The notes under the pieces were generated by a model, which searched no databases, had not been told where the DNA came from, and saw only the letters and a program-made list of their open reading frames with translations. A DNA stretch of 64,000 bases from Pseudogracilibacillus auburnensis (lineage in GTDB: Bacteria; Bacillota; Bacilli; Bacillales; Amphibacillaceae), in assembly GCF_003201975.1 (NCBI RefSeq), contig NZ_QJJQ01000004.1:62001-126000 (forward strand), in the 5' to 3' direction. Position numbers and translations under genes: made by a program. This document shows positions 8,801-18,186 of this stretch, piece after piece; position 1 is the stretch's first letter, and every line of letters starts with the position of its first letter.

Positions 8801-9199
8801 ATGCAATTACAGTTGATTCAACAAATTAGAACGAATAATTTTGATGATGAACAGGTGATGGACAAAATTAAAACGATGTGGCAAGAAGCATCTAAAGAAC
8901 TGACTGAACATACATCCGACATATATGGCGTGTATTATGATTATGAAAGTGACTATAAAGGAGACTATTCGTTAGGTGTCGGCATATTAGGAGATGAAAC
9001 ACCAGTTATTGCTATTTCGCCTAGTGAAAATTACAAAGTTTTTCCCGTAGACCATAAGGATGAACAGGGAATAATGAAGGCATGGAGTAAGATCTGGAAA
9101 TTAGAAGAAGAAGGTACATTACATCGTGTTTATACGGTCGATTTTGAAAAATATGCCCCAAATGGAGAGATAGAAATACATATTGCAGTAAAAGAATAA
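8801..9199 (+). CDS. GyrI-like / AraC effector-binding domain protein
   Basis: 132 residues forming one effector-binding (SHS2/GyrI-like) domain with no DNA-binding part. The typical pattern is visible: IYGVYYDYESDYKGDYSLGVG, a central strand TPVIAIS, then IWKLEEEGTLHRVYTVDFEKY and the closing IEIHIAVK. Stand-alone members bind small hydrophobic ligands or toxins. The start is ATG behind AAGGAG. It has its own promoter and is followed by a terminator, so it is probably monocistronic. Confidence 0.75.
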   Translation: MQLQLIQQIRTNNFDDEQVMDKIKTMWQEASKELTEHTSDIYGVYYDYESDYKGDYSLGVGILGDETPVIAISPSENYKVFPVDHKDEQGIMKAWSKIWKLEEEGTLHRVYTVDFEKYAPNGEIEIHIAVKE

Positions 9200-9209
9200 T
9201 GATTTATAT

Positions 9210-9237
9210 GGAACCTTATTTAAGGTTTCTTTTTTTA
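9210..9237 (+). terminator. Rho-independent terminator
   Basis: GAACCTTA (9211-9218) pairs with TAAGGTTT (9221-9228) around a short loop, followed by a T run. Confidence 0.75.
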
Positions 9238-9280
9238 ATGATGAAGTGAATCAATACATAAAATGAGAAGGAGAAAATGA

Positions 9281-9829
9281 ATGAAACATGCACTAGTTGT
9301 TGGTGGTACAGGTATGTTACAAAACGTATCCCTCTGGTTATTAGAAAATGGCTATCATGTGTCGGTCATCGCAAGGAATCCTAAGCGTATGGAAAACCTT
9401 TTAACAAAAGCAAGCCGAAAACGCCATGTAACTCCACTGTTAGTTGATTACGCAAATAATAACGAATTACAAAATAGACTCAAAGAAACGATTCAACAAA
9501 ATGGTAGCATTGATATAATGGTTGCTTGGATCCATTCTTATGCAAAGGATGCCCTATCAATCATAACAGCGGAGATTTCAAAATATCAAAATGAATATGA
9601 ATTATTTCATGTTTTAGGTAGTGCCACTAATTTGGAAGCATTGAAGAAAAAGTCTTCTGTACCTGAAAATTGTTTATATTATCAAGTTCGTCTCGGATTC
9701 GTTTTGGATGGAACTTATTCAAGGTGGTTGACAAATCAAGAGATTTCAAGTGGTGTTATAGAAGCGATACAAGAGAAAAAGGAAGTTTTTACGATTGGTG
9801 TAGTAGAACCTTGGGAAAAGCGGCCTTAA
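9281..9829 (+). CDS. Short-chain dehydrogenase-like NAD(P)-binding protein
   Basis: 182 residues beginning with a Rossmann strand and nucleotide-binding loop (HALVVGGTGML), then strand 2 with VIARNP, and VDYANNNELQNRL. It lacks the full YxxxK active site of classical SDRs, and the length is short, so it may be an atypical or regulatory SDR. The start ATG follows AGAAGGAG. The MFS gene begins 17 bases after its stop, so the two are probably one transcript. Confidence 0.7.
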   Translation: MKHALVVGGTGMLQNVSLWLLENGYHVSVIARNPKRMENLLTKASRKRHVTPLLVDYANNNELQNRLKETIQQNGSIDIMVAWIHSYAKDALSIITAEISKYQNEYELFHVLGSATNLEALKKKSSVPENCLYYQVRLGFVLDGTYSRWLTNQEISSGVIEAIQEKKEVFTIGVVEPWEKRP

Positions 9830-9846
9830 TCATCTGGAGTTGGTAT

Positions 9847-11073
9847 ATGTTGACGAAAATGAAAAAACGATCAGGCTGGAAAAACTTAAGTTTCTTATTG
9901 TTGTCCCTTGGAATATCAAATATTGGTGATTTTATTTATTTGGTTGCAATTAACATTAATGTCTATCAGCTTACAGGTTCAGCAGCTGCTGTTGCGGGGC
10001 TTTGGGTTATTGGCCCGTTAACAAATATTATTACAAAAGTTTGGACAGGTAGTTTTATAGACTATCGGAGCAAAAGAAAAGTGATGATGGTGACATACAT
10101 AGTAAGGGGCGTTTTTATTGCATTTATTCCATTTGCTCCAAATATGGTATTAATCTATGGAGTGCTTATTATTTTGAGTATTGCCAATGCTTTTTATTCT
10201 CCATCATCGATAACATATGTCACCATATTAGTTCCCAAAGAAAAGAGAAAACGATTTAATTCCATTCGTTCATTTGCGACATCTGGAGCATTTATCATTG
10301 GACCTGCAATTGGAGGGTCACTTATATTATTGACATCTGTGCAAGTGACGTTATGGATTAATGCTATTTTCTTTTTCATTGCAGCCATTTTATTATTATT
10401 GCTTCCCGAAAAAGAAGAAATTCGTAAAGAGATTCCGAAGCTAACGCTTGCGCAAGTAATGAAAGATTTTACAGTCGTTAAAAGGTTTATAGCGAACAAT
10501 CAATATGTGTCAATCATTTATTTTAGTTATATTGTCATCATGATTTTTTCTTTTGCGATGGATGCACAAGAAGTAGTGTTTACCCAACAAGTGATTGGAC
10601 TTTCTGAATTTGAATATAGCTTACTAATTAGCATTACAGGTATCGGTTCTGTTGTCGGTGCAATTTTATTGTCCATATTTGCTCATCAACTTACACTGCG
10701 CATGATGATTACTATTGGTATGATAATGACGACATTTGGTTATGTTATGTATGCTTTTTCTTGGTTATTCCAATCCATTGTTGTAGGCTTTATTCTTTTA
10801 GGTTTTTTTAATGTGTATATGAACGCTGGCATGACGACATTTTACCAAAATAATGTTCCGGTTGAAGTAATGGGAAGAGTAACGAGCATTTATCAGCTCG
10901 TTCAAAGTGCTATTCAAGTACTATTTATTTTGATGATTGGAATTATAGCAGATGTTGTTTCTTTACGAATCACCATTGTTGTTTTAGCACTGATCATGTT
11001 ACTCTCTTCTTTTATTATGGCAATCTCAGTACTGAAACCCAAAAATAGCATCCACTTTCAAGAAAATATGTAG
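9847..11073 (+). CDS. MFS transporter
   Basis: About 408 residues and 11-12 transmembrane helices. The N-terminal FLLLSLGISNIGDFIYLVAI and GPLTNIITKVWTGSFIDYRSKRKVMM (loop 2-3 motif A-like) mark the MFS_3/macrolide-efflux branch; a second motif, GRVTSIYQLVQSAIQ, occurs before the last helices. The frame is open upstream inside the SDR gene, but ATG 9847 with GGAG 7 bases before it is the sensible start. Substrate unknown; drug efflux is likely by family. Confidence 0.85.
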   Translation: MLTKMKKRSGWKNLSFLLLSLGISNIGDFIYLVAININVYQLTGSAAAVAGLWVIGPLTNIITKVWTGSFIDYRSKRKVMMVTYIVRGVFIAFIPFAPNMVLIYGVLIILSIANAFYSPSSITYVTILVPKEKRKRFNSIRSFATSGAFIIGPAIGGSLILLTSVQVTLWINAIFFFIAAILLLLLPEKEEIRKEIPKLTLAQVMKDFTVVKRFIANNQYVSIIYFSYIVIMIFSFAMDAQEVVFTQQVIGLSEFEYSLLISITGIGSVVGAILLSIFAHQLTLRMMITIGMIMTTFGYVMYAFSWLFQSIVVGFILLGFFNVYMNAGMTTFYQNNVPVEVMGRVTSIYQLVQSAIQVLFILMIGIIADVVSLRITIVVLALIMLLSSFIMAISVLKPKNSIHFQENM

Positions 11074-11193
11074 ATCGATTTGAAACAATAAAAAATGTAA
11101 GGTTTTTGTAAGGTTGATGAAAGAAAGTTCGATCACTAAAGTGAGCATTTCTAATTATAATGGATGAAAAAGGAAAGGTTGGAATGTTACATA

Positions 11194-12417
11194 ATGAATA
11201 AGTTACATGCAATACAACAGAAAGACCGACTTCAACATATTGATATAGCTCGTGGGATAGCAATTTTGGGTATCTTACTTGTGAATATGGCTCACTTTAG
11301 TTATCCTGATTTATATTTATATATGATTGGTCCTGATAACTTTTTTTCCGAAGGATGGGGAACAGCAGACCACATCACAGTGAAGTTATTAGACATCTTT
11401 GTTCAAATGAAATTTATAACAATGTTTTCGTTTTTGTTCGGTTTTGGAATGATTGTTATGATGGATCGAGTAGAAGAAAAAGAACAAAAATTTGTGCCAA
11501 TTTACATACGAAGACTGTTCGTTTTGCTCCTGTTTGGAATCATTCATGCTTTTTTTATTTGGGATGGCGATATTTTAACCGATTACGCATTACTTGGATT
11601 CATATTATTGCTGTTTAGAAAACGCAAACCTAAAACATTACTTATTTGGGCAATCGTACTTTACGTATTATTTGCCCTTCCACTAACGATCGCCTCCTTC
11701 TTACCTATACAGGAAAGTGGAGAAATGGCAGAATGGCAAGCAGAGCTGGCAGTAGAAAGTGAACAGAATGCAAAACAGGCTATACAAACATATGGAGAAG
11801 GATCATTTTTAGAAATTGCAAAACAAAGAATTCATGACCGGATCTATTATATGTCAATAAATGGAATGGCTTCTTTCAATCCAATCGTCTATTTCTTTTC
11901 AAACATTCCGTATTTTAGTATGTTTCTGTTAGGTGCTTACTTTGCGAAAAGAAAAATCTTACATCAACCAAGTGAACATAAATCTCTATTGAAAAAGGTA
12001 TGGTTTATTAGTTTATTGATAGGGTTACCGACTAATATTTTGTTCGGTATGACAGAAAATGAAGCTTTCATTCTTATTGGGGCTCCATTTTTAATGTTGT
12101 TCTATTTGCTAACGGTTGTACTTTTTCTTGACCTTTCATGGGGGAAGAAAATATTGATGCCATTTGCGGCAGTTGGACGAACAGCCTTTACAAATTATTT
12201 GATGCAGTCTGTCATTGCAACCACACTATTTTATCATTATGGTTTTGGCTTATATGGAAAGGTTCATCCATTTGGTGGATTATTAGTTTCGTTAGGAATC
12301 TTCCTCTTCCAATTAATTATAAGTAATTGGTGGGTGAAACATTATCGTTTTGGGCCATTTGAATGGTTGTGGAGAACGGCGACGTATAAAAAGGCGGCAA
12401 AGTTTAAATTTAAATAG
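11194..12417 (+). CDS. DUF418 membrane protein, YeiB-like
   Basis: About 407 residues and around ten transmembrane helices. N-terminal DIARGIAILGILLVNM is the conserved YeiB/DUF418 opening; the C-terminal DUF418 domain ends with the typical NYLMQS...GPFEWLWR pattern. The function is not established; the family is related to acyltransferase-3-like membrane proteins. Start: ATG 11164 has no ribosome site; ATG 11194 (MNKLHAIQQKDRL) lies 9 bases after GGAATG and better fits the family start. Confidence 0.8.
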   Translation: MNKLHAIQQKDRLQHIDIARGIAILGILLVNMAHFSYPDLYLYMIGPDNFFSEGWGTADHITVKLLDIFVQMKFITMFSFLFGFGMIVMMDRVEEKEQKFVPIYIRRLFVLLLFGIIHAFFIWDGDILTDYALLGFILLLFRKRKPKTLLIWAIVLYVLFALPLTIASFLPIQESGEMAEWQAELAVESEQNAKQAIQTYGEGSFLEIAKQRIHDRIYYMSINGMASFNPIVYFFSNIPYFSMFLLGAYFAKRKILHQPSEHKSLLKKVWFISLLIGLPTNILFGMTENEAFILIGAPFLMLFYLLTVVLFLDLSWGKKILMPFAAVGRTAFTNYLMQSVIATTLFYHYGFGLYGKVHPFGGLLVSLGIFLFQLIISNWWVKHYRFGPFEWLWRTATYKKAAKFKFK

Positions 12418-12432
12418 TTTAAAGGAGTTAAA

Positions 12433-12600
12433 ATGGTAACTAGTGAACAAGTAACAGGTAATCTTAGCACTTTTTTGATCTGGGCTCTATTGAAATGGTG
12501 TGAGAGATTCTGCGCTAGGGATCTAAAATTTCGTATTTGGGACCGAACTCCCAAAATGGGTATACAGAACTCCTCAATGATCCCTTTCCGTTCCGAATGA
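12433..12600 (+). CDS. Possible 55-residue ORF or gene remnant
   Basis: ATG is preceded by a strong AAAGGAG at 12421-12427. The frame encodes MVTSEQVTGNLSTFLIWALL followed by a Cys/Arg-rich tail. Composition after the first 20 codons is not gene-like. A ribosome site left from a lost gene, with the rest replaced, is as likely as a real small protein. Confidence 0.25.
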   Translation: MVTSEQVTGNLSTFLIWALLKWCERFCARDLKFRIWDRTPKMGIQNSSMIPFRSE

Positions 12601-12744
12601 GTTACGCAAGTTCTACAGTATAGTGTTAGGAGTTTAGGAATCGAACGTACAAACTCTTATCTTAAAAAAACTCTTGCGGAATTGTCAAAAATGTTTATGA
12701 TTATACTAACAAATAAAAATGATGTGAAAAAGGGTGGGATAAAG

Positions 12745-13131
12745 TTGATTTACAGAGTCGGACAAATAATGTTATATGTACATAACCAGGATCAGGCAGT
12801 AGACTTTTGGAAAAATATAATGGGCTTCACTGTTAAGTCTGAAGAAACGAATGATCAAGGTATGAGGTGGATCGAAATAGCCCCCACAAAGGAAGCGGAA
12901 ACGAGTATTATTTTACATAATAAAGAATTTGTTGCAAACATGTCACCCGGATTGAATCTCGATACTCCGTCCCTCATGTTTTTTTCGGAAAACCTTGAAG
13001 AATTTCGAAATGAATTGTTGAATAAAGGCATAAAAGTGGGCGAAATGGTTCATATGCCATCTGGTAGCGTGTTCAATTTTGCGGATAATGAAGATAATTA
13101 TTTTGCAGTAATGGAAAAAAGCAAAAAGTGA
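12745..13131 (+). CDS. VOC/glyoxalase superfamily protein
   Basis: About 128 residues with two beta-alpha-beta-beta-beta repeats of the vicinal-oxygen-chelate fold: VGQIMLYVHNQDQAVDFWKNIMGF opens the first, and GSVFNFADNEDNYFAVME closes the second. In Bacillaceae such stand-alone proteins are usually annotated as glyoxalase or bleomycin-resistance-like; the reaction is unknown. The start chosen is TTG 12745, 7 bases after AGGGTGG; an upstream in-frame ATG at 12682 lacks a ribosome site. Confidence 0.8.
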   Translation: MIYRVGQIMLYVHNQDQAVDFWKNIMGFTVKSEETNDQGMRWIEIAPTKEAETSIILHNKEFVANMSPGLNLDTPSLMFFSENLEEFRNELLNKGIKVGEMVHMPSGSVFNFADNEDNYFAVMEKSKK

Positions 13132-13181
13132 AAAGCAGGCCAATGATTGCTACTGATCATAATTTCGAATTATTACTTTGA

Positions 13182-13206
13182 GTCGCTGTTTAGGCGGCTT
13201 TTTTAT
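13182..13206 (+). terminator. Terminator upstream of the intron
   Basis: GTCGC can pair with GCGGC (one G-U pair) around TGTTTAG, followed by six T. The group II intron starts a few bases after the T run. Confidence 0.6.
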
Positions 13207-13631
13207 TTGCGTGCCCAGCAAGCCGTTAATTGCTAGTTGGTGAAAGTCCAATCCGAGTAAGTACCAAGACGCTCGGTAGCTGACAGGCAACTGGTGAAGA
13301 AATTCTAAGGTTGAAGCCCTGTGACAAAGTAACTCTCTTGAAGAGTGCGAGCAAACTAACAGGTTGTAACATGAAGTGAATCCTGCCGTCTCGTCAAAAG
13401 CATCCACCTGCTGGTGGCTAAGGAGAAGTCGAGCCTTGAGATTATGGGCGAAGACCATGGAAGGTGTGAAGAACTTGGAACAGCAGCACCGAAGAATCTC
13501 ACGGGGTAAAGGGAACGACATGTTAGGAAAGTAGTTAACGGAACTGGGGATACCCTCCTCGTCACTTCCTGGTCTAGGTATAAATGTCAACGAAAACATG
13601 TACAATTTCGCTTGTTTAATCATGTACAAAA

Positions 13632-14390
13632 TCACTCGGATTCTTTCGTTAAATGGTCCTTCAAACGATAGGAATCGCCCATAATTGTGACTACGGTTGC
13701 GTGATGCAAAATACGGTCTAATATCGCATTGGCCAACTTTGGTTCCTGAAAAACTTCGTCCCATGACTTGAAATTCACATTCGTTGTGAAGATTGTACTA
13801 CGCTTTTCATAACGCATATCTATCAGTTGGAAGAAGAGCTTCGCATCTTCCGAATCAATTGGTAAATAACCAATCTCATCAATGATAAGTAACTTATATT
13901 TTGTATAATGCTTCAGACGGCTCTCTAGGCGATTTTCTAGACGAGCCTTTTTTAGATTTTGAATCAATTCATGGCTCTTTATAAAATAAGTACTCGTTCT
14001 CTTCTTGGCAGCTCCGATCCCAATCGCTGTGGCCAAGTGAGTCTTACCGACTCCACTTGGACCCAAAAATACAATGTTTTCATTTCCCTCAATAAAGCGT
14101 AATGTTAAAAAATCTTGAATCTGTTGCTGATTAATAGAAGGCTGAAAAGAAAAGTCAAAATCACGAATCTCCTTCAGATGTGGGAAAGCACCAACTTTCA
14201 CCATCGCATGAATCATGTTCTGCTCACGCACATCAATTTCATAGTTTGTTAACTTAATGAGTGTCTCAATAAAGGAAAGCTGATTGCTGATACCGAAGTC
14301 GATGACTTCATCCAAATGCATAACCATCTGTTTTAATTTCAAGTACTCTAAATTCCGAATCAACTGTTGATAGTTGGTTTGTTTACTCAT
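13632..14390 (-). CDS. istB: IS21 family helper ATPase IstB
   Basis: 252 residues of the IstB/DnaC-like AAA+ ATPase. Walker A is GPSGVGKTHLA, Walker B is LLIIDEIGYLP, and the sensor region has TTNVNFKSWDEVF. It assembles on DNA and activates the IstA transposase. The start overlaps the istA stop by 4 bases, so the two are translationally coupled. Length matches the family and no damage is seen. Confidence 0.93.
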   Translation of the reverse strand: MSKQTNYQQLIRNLEYLKLKQMVMHLDEVIDFGISNQLSFIETLIKLTNYEIDVREQNMIHAMVKVGAFPHLKEIRDFDFSFQPSINQQQIQDFLTLRFIEGNENIVFLGPSGVGKTHLATAIGIGAAKKRTSTYFIKSHELIQNLKKARLENRLESRLKHYTKYKLLIIDEIGYLPIDSEDAKLFFQLIDMRYEKRSTIFTTNVNFKSWDEVFQEPKLANAILDRILHHATVVTIMGDSYRLKDHLTKESE

Positions 14391-15682
14391 TTCTCATATA
14401 CCTCCCCAATGATAGCGAGGTTTTTCTTCGCTAATTCATCAATATTGGGGTAAGAAGGTGCAGAAATTTCTAAGCTTTCCCGATAATCCGATTCACGGTA
14501 ATTCAATTTATTTTGACTTAATGGATGTTGCGCAATACACAACATGTTATAATAAACCCATATTTGCTCGTCATGTATTTGTATCCCTACTTTTTTGCCA
14601 ATGTACTTAGCGGGAACTGAATACTGATTGGCTTTGTAGGATACCATACTTGATGAATTGACTTGCACAAGCTGATGCTTGACGCGATAAGAGTTCCGTA
14701 TTTTTTCCACTGGTAATGGAAGAAGGGAGCTCTTTTCTTTTTCTAAGGCGAATACAGGAATTTTTCCTGTACCTTGATGGAATGATTGATTTAATCGATT
14801 CGCTAAACGCCCAATAAATACATGTAGTTCTTCTAAGGTCAACTGACCTTGATAGGCATGGATTTCATCTAAAAATTTCATTTGTGTCTCCACTTTTCCT
14901 TTTGTACGTGGGCGTCCTGCGATACACGGACGTACTTCGAAACCAAAATCTTTTGCGAATGTAACGAACTTCCTATTCACTTTCCCTGAGCTATACTCTG
15001 TTCGTGGCTCATCCATGACCGTTTTCATATTGTCTGTGACAATTTCATGTGGGACACCGCCAATCCTTTCAAAAGCTTCCGTAAGGAACGAAAATACCAT
15101 ATCCTGCGATTTCTTTAAACTTAAATGGAATAGCCGAAACCGCGAATACGATAACACCAGCACCGCCACATTCACTTCGATTTTCTCGCCATCACTCGTT
15201 TCAAATAAGATGCTTTCTTTCCAATCAAATTGTGCTTGAATTCCAGGTTTTGTTTCATAGCGAACAGTTCCTTTCGGTGTGGGAATACGAACACCCCCTT
15301 TAAAATAAGCTGCGAACTCAGGAGTTCTAGCAATATACGCTCTGAATGTAGAAGCTCCGCAATTTAACCCATGGTTATCCTTTAAATATTGCCACAGTAC
15401 ACGTCGGTAATAGAAAACCTGCTTTGAGTCTTCTGATAGAAGGGCAGCGATGATTTCATAGTAGGCATCCAATTTTGATGGCTTTTCTCTCACTTTCTTT
15501 GGTGTGAAACCTTTTAAATACTTATCAATCGTACGGCGATCTACGCCTAACTCCCGTGCTAATCGGCTTTTATTTATTTTCATTTTTAGATTCTCCATTA
15601 GTTCTTTAAATTTTGGTAAGTCTGAAAGACTTTTAATCTCAAAATCCGTTTGAACATCTAACGTTATATACATACTAATCAC
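14387..15682 (-). CDS. istA: IS21 family transposase IstA
   Basis: 431 residues. The N-terminal helix-turn-helix (KINKSRLARELGVDRRTIDKYL) binds the terminal repeats; the DDE catalytic core has the Asp in QFDWKES, the second Asp in VTDNMKT and the Glu in KGKVETQ. The C-terminal Mu-like beta-barrel region is present (SVPAKYIGKKVGIQI). The start is about 80 bp inside the right IS end. Intact length. Confidence 0.92.
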   Translation of the reverse strand: MISMYITLDVQTDFEIKSLSDLPKFKELMENLKMKINKSRLARELGVDRRTIDKYLKGFTPKKVREKPSKLDAYYEIIAALLSEDSKQVFYYRRVLWQYLKDNHGLNCGASTFRAYIARTPEFAAYFKGGVRIPTPKGTVRYETKPGIQAQFDWKESILFETSDGEKIEVNVAVLVLSYSRFRLFHLSLKKSQDMVFSFLTEAFERIGGVPHEIVTDNMKTVMDEPRTEYSSGKVNRKFVTFAKDFGFEVRPCIAGRPRTKGKVETQMKFLDEIHAYQGQLTLEELHVFIGRLANRLNQSFHQGTGKIPVFALEKEKSSLLPLPVEKIRNSYRVKHQLVQVNSSSMVSYKANQYSVPAKYIGKKVGIQIHDEQIWVYYNMLCIAQHPLSQNKLNYRESDYRESLEISAPSYPNIDELAKKNLAIIGEVYEK

Positions 15683-15829
15683 CTCAAGATTAGTATGAAG
15701 AATCTAAGCGGAAGTGTACATATTTACGCGAGCGCTTCTGTACATATTTAAGTTAGCATTTCTATCTAGGGAAGGACGGCACAAGCCAACACCCTACTTC
15801 GTTCATATGTCAGAAGGAGGTAAGAGTCA

Positions 15830-17131
15830 GTGAATGCCAAGAAAATGGCTAACTACACCAATAATGCAAAAGCTCAAGAACTCTGGAAGACGTTATATCT
15901 TTGTGCCAAGGAAAGTCCAACTCGCAGATTTCACGCTTTATATGACAAAATCTATCGCCCTGATATTCTTTGGGAGGCATGGCAACGTGTTAAGCGTAAG
16001 AAAGGCAGTGGGGGTGTGGATGGACAGTCGATTGAAGAAATCGTGGAGGAATATGGTGAGAGGAAATTCATGAATGAACTCTTCCTAGAACTGAAAGAGA
16101 AACATTATCACCCTAGTCCAGTCCTAAGAACATATATTCCGAAGGAAGATGGAAAGAAACGTCCATTAGGAATACCCACTATCAAGGATAGAGTAGCACA
16201 AATGGCAACGAAGATGGTTATTGAACCCATCTTTGAAGCAGACTTTCAAGATTGTTCGTTTGGTTTCCGTCCTAAACGTAATGCCCATCAAGCTATAGCG
16301 AAAATAAGGAAAGCCAGTAGGAATCATTTTTGGGTAGTCGACGTCGATATCCAAGGATATTTTGATAATATCAATCAAACAAAATTGATGAGGTTATTAG
16401 AGCAAAGAATTAGTGACCGACGGGTCTTAAAACTAATTCGAAAATGGTTAGAAGCAGGCATTATGGAGGAAGGAAAAGTAAGAAATCCTATAACAGGAAC
16501 TCCGCAAGGTGGTGTAATTTCTCCGCTATTAGCAAATGTCTATTTGAATACAATGGATAGATTATGGCAAAAGAAATTCAATCATCTAGGGGAACTTATT
16601 CGATACGCAGATGATTTCGTCATTATGTGTAAAACCAAACAACAAGCAAAAGAAAGCATTCAAGTGATACTAGCAATAATGAACAAACTTGACCTTACAA
16701 TTAATCGGGATAAATCAAGATTGGTAAATCTTTGGAATGATATAGATGGATTCGATTTTCTAGGATTCCATAATCGAAAATTCCCGAAACGCTTAAAAGG
16801 TGGAAAGACCATACACGTTATGGCTCACATCCCCAAGAAAAACGCAATGAAGAAAATGCGTGCGAAAATCAAAGCCTACACTGAACCAAGGAATAAACTA
16901 TATATGGATATTCAGGATTTGGTGAAAGGTTTAAATAGGAGATTACAGGGTTTCAAGAACTACTATCAAATTTCCCCGCAGGGGAAGAAATGGCTAAATC
17001 GCATTGACTGGTATGTTCTCGAACGACTTACTTTGTTTTATAACAAGAAGAGAAACAATCGTAAGAAACACGGAAATCTCAAGGATGTAATGAAAGAAGT
17101 TAATCATATATTAGTGAAGTTAGCTAGCTAG
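15830..17131 (+). CDS. ltrA: Group II intron reverse transcriptase/maturase
   Basis: 433 residues. GTG start 9 bases after AGAAGGAGG. RT blocks are clear: RPLGIPTIKDRVAQ, SFGFRPKRNAHQAI, VVDVDIQGYFDNI, GTPQGGVISPLLANVYL and the catalytic YADD (RYADDFVIM). The maturase X domain follows (LNRRLQGFKNYYQISPQGKKW). There is no HNH endonuclease domain, so retrohoming would not use second-strand cleavage. It sits in intron domain IV; the IS21 insertion 60 bp upstream splits the intron RNA, so splicing is probably disrupted although the protein reads intact. Confidence 0.92.
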   Translation: MNAKKMANYTNNAKAQELWKTLYLCAKESPTRRFHALYDKIYRPDILWEAWQRVKRKKGSGGVDGQSIEEIVEEYGERKFMNELFLELKEKHYHPSPVLRTYIPKEDGKKRPLGIPTIKDRVAQMATKMVIEPIFEADFQDCSFGFRPKRNAHQAIAKIRKASRNHFWVVDVDIQGYFDNINQTKLMRLLEQRISDRRVLKLIRKWLEAGIMEEGKVRNPITGTPQGGVISPLLANVYLNTMDRLWQKKFNHLGELIRYADDFVIMCKTKQQAKESIQVILAIMNKLDLTINRDKSRLVNLWNDIDGFDFLGFHNRKFPKRLKGGKTIHVMAHIPKKNAMKKMRAKIKAYTEPRNKLYMDIQDLVKGLNRRLQGFKNYYQISPQGKKWLNRIDWYVLERLTLFYNKKRNNRKKHGNLKDVMKEVNHILVKLAS

Positions 17132-17421
17132 ACACCGTAACGCCAAAGAAAGAAGAACGTCGGAAAGCCGTATGAGGGAAAACCTCACGTACGGTTTGAT
17201 GAGGGGGAACTGAAAGTAAGAGAGATAGCAATAGCTATCCCTTTGAAATCAGTTTTCTACTCTACTCTTAAATGGCAACCATTTCCCATGCCAAAACTTT
17301 TAGAAATCCGATGTGGAAATATGCCTACCTTTACTTACTAAATTAACTAATAAAGCCTATTGTGAAACAAATGCGAACTTGCTACCATTGTGTATATACT
17401 GTTTTTATGAAAAGAGGAAGG

Positions 17422-18129
17422 ATGAAAGTTGTGAGGCTAAAGTTTTTTGTAAGTATATTGCTAATTTTCTTATTTCTTGTCGGGTGCTCAGCTAATAAAA
17501 ATTCTTTGGAAGAAGAAGAAGGGACAGTTGAGGAGGTAAATAATAAAGAAGAACCTATAGATAAACAGGAACAAGAAAGCGAAACAGATGAAGAAACGGA
17601 ATCCAATATAGAGGAAGACCCTAGGGACGAAGATGTACAGGCAGAACAAGCTGAAGAACAAGACGTTGACAATAGTTCAGCTTCTTATTTAATGGATAAT
17701 ACAAATGATTATGTAAAAGAAGTGATAAACGGTGGTCAAATTTTACAGGTGATAACTACATATGTTGGTGAGGATGAAGGAGAAGGTAGTTGGGATTTGT
17801 GGGAGACGACAATTGACGGCGAAACGCATAAATTTGCGGTAAAAGAAGATGAAGAAGGGTTATACACAGGCTATCCTGAATCGGAATATTATGTTGATCT
17901 TGTTTATCCATTGGAAGAGGGAAAAACATTTGAAAATTGGGGTGAAGTAAACACGATTACAAAAATAGATGGTACAATGACGACAGAAGCTGGTGAATTT
18001 AATCATGTTGTAGAAGTAAAAACAGCAGATAATTGGACGTTATTTTTTGCACCGACTATTGGGCATATTAGATCAGTTGATGAAAATGGTAACGTAGTTT
18101 CTGAATTAATTGAAATTATTCCTCAATAA
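17422..18129 (+). CDS. Lipoprotein with acidic linker, unknown
   Basis: About 235 residues. The signal peptide ends at the lipobox LVGC; about 55 residues of almost pure Glu/Asp/Gln linker follow, then a beta-rich domain (about 100-235) with DLWETTIDGETHKFAV and GEFNHVVEVKT. The mature protein would project a globular domain from the membrane on a charged stalk. ATG 17422 is taken as the start; GTG 17431 with GGAAGG 9 bases before it is equally possible. The outer domain is not recognised. Confidence 0.75.
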   Translation: MKVVRLKFFVSILLIFLFLVGCSANKNSLEEEEGTVEEVNNKEEPIDKQEQESETDEETESNIEEDPRDEDVQAEQAEEQDVDNSSASYLMDNTNDYVKEVINGGQILQVITTYVGEDEGEGSWDLWETTIDGETHKFAVKEDEEGLYTGYPESEYYVDLVYPLEEGKTFENWGEVNTITKIDGTMTTEAGEFNHVVEVKTADNWTLFFAPTIGHIRSVDENGNVVSELIEIIPQ

Positions 18130-18186
18130 TTATATAAGGGAATTAATTCCATTACTCCATATTTCAGTTAAAAATCCGAATAACAA

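Larger units (their letters stand above)
13579..15764 (-). mobile_element. IS21-family insertion sequence inside the intron
   Basis: A 2186-bp element with istA and istB on the minus strand. Left end TATAAATGTCAACG and right end (reverse complement) TAGAAATGCTAAC are imperfect inverted repeats, each followed by further ATGTACA copies, the multiple terminal repeats usual in IS21. TCTAGG occurs directly outside both ends (13573-13578 and 15765-15770), a 6-bp target duplication. The exact tips could shift by a few bases. Both genes look intact, so the element may still move. Confidence 0.85.
13211..17260 (+). mobile_element. Group II intron, interrupted by IS21-family insertion
   Basis: The 5' end GTGCCCAGCAAGCC, followed by a long GC-rich non-coding stretch, is the start of a group II intron RNA. 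A maturase gene follows at 15830, then a domain V-like hairpin at about 17167-17199 (GCCGTATGAGG...CTCACGTACGG) and a domain VI-like hairpin with a bulged GAAA before TCAG. Removing the 2186-bp IS and one target copy leaves about 1.86 kb, a normal bacterial length. The intron lies just after a terminator, as group IIC introns do, but the class is not settled. The 3' end is approximate (17260 or 17265). Confidence 0.85.

Noticed and set aside
13150-13764. Minus-strand ORFs over the intron 5' region
   Set aside because: This stretch is the structured RNA part of the group II intron and the IS21 edge; the ORFs are by-products of its GC content.
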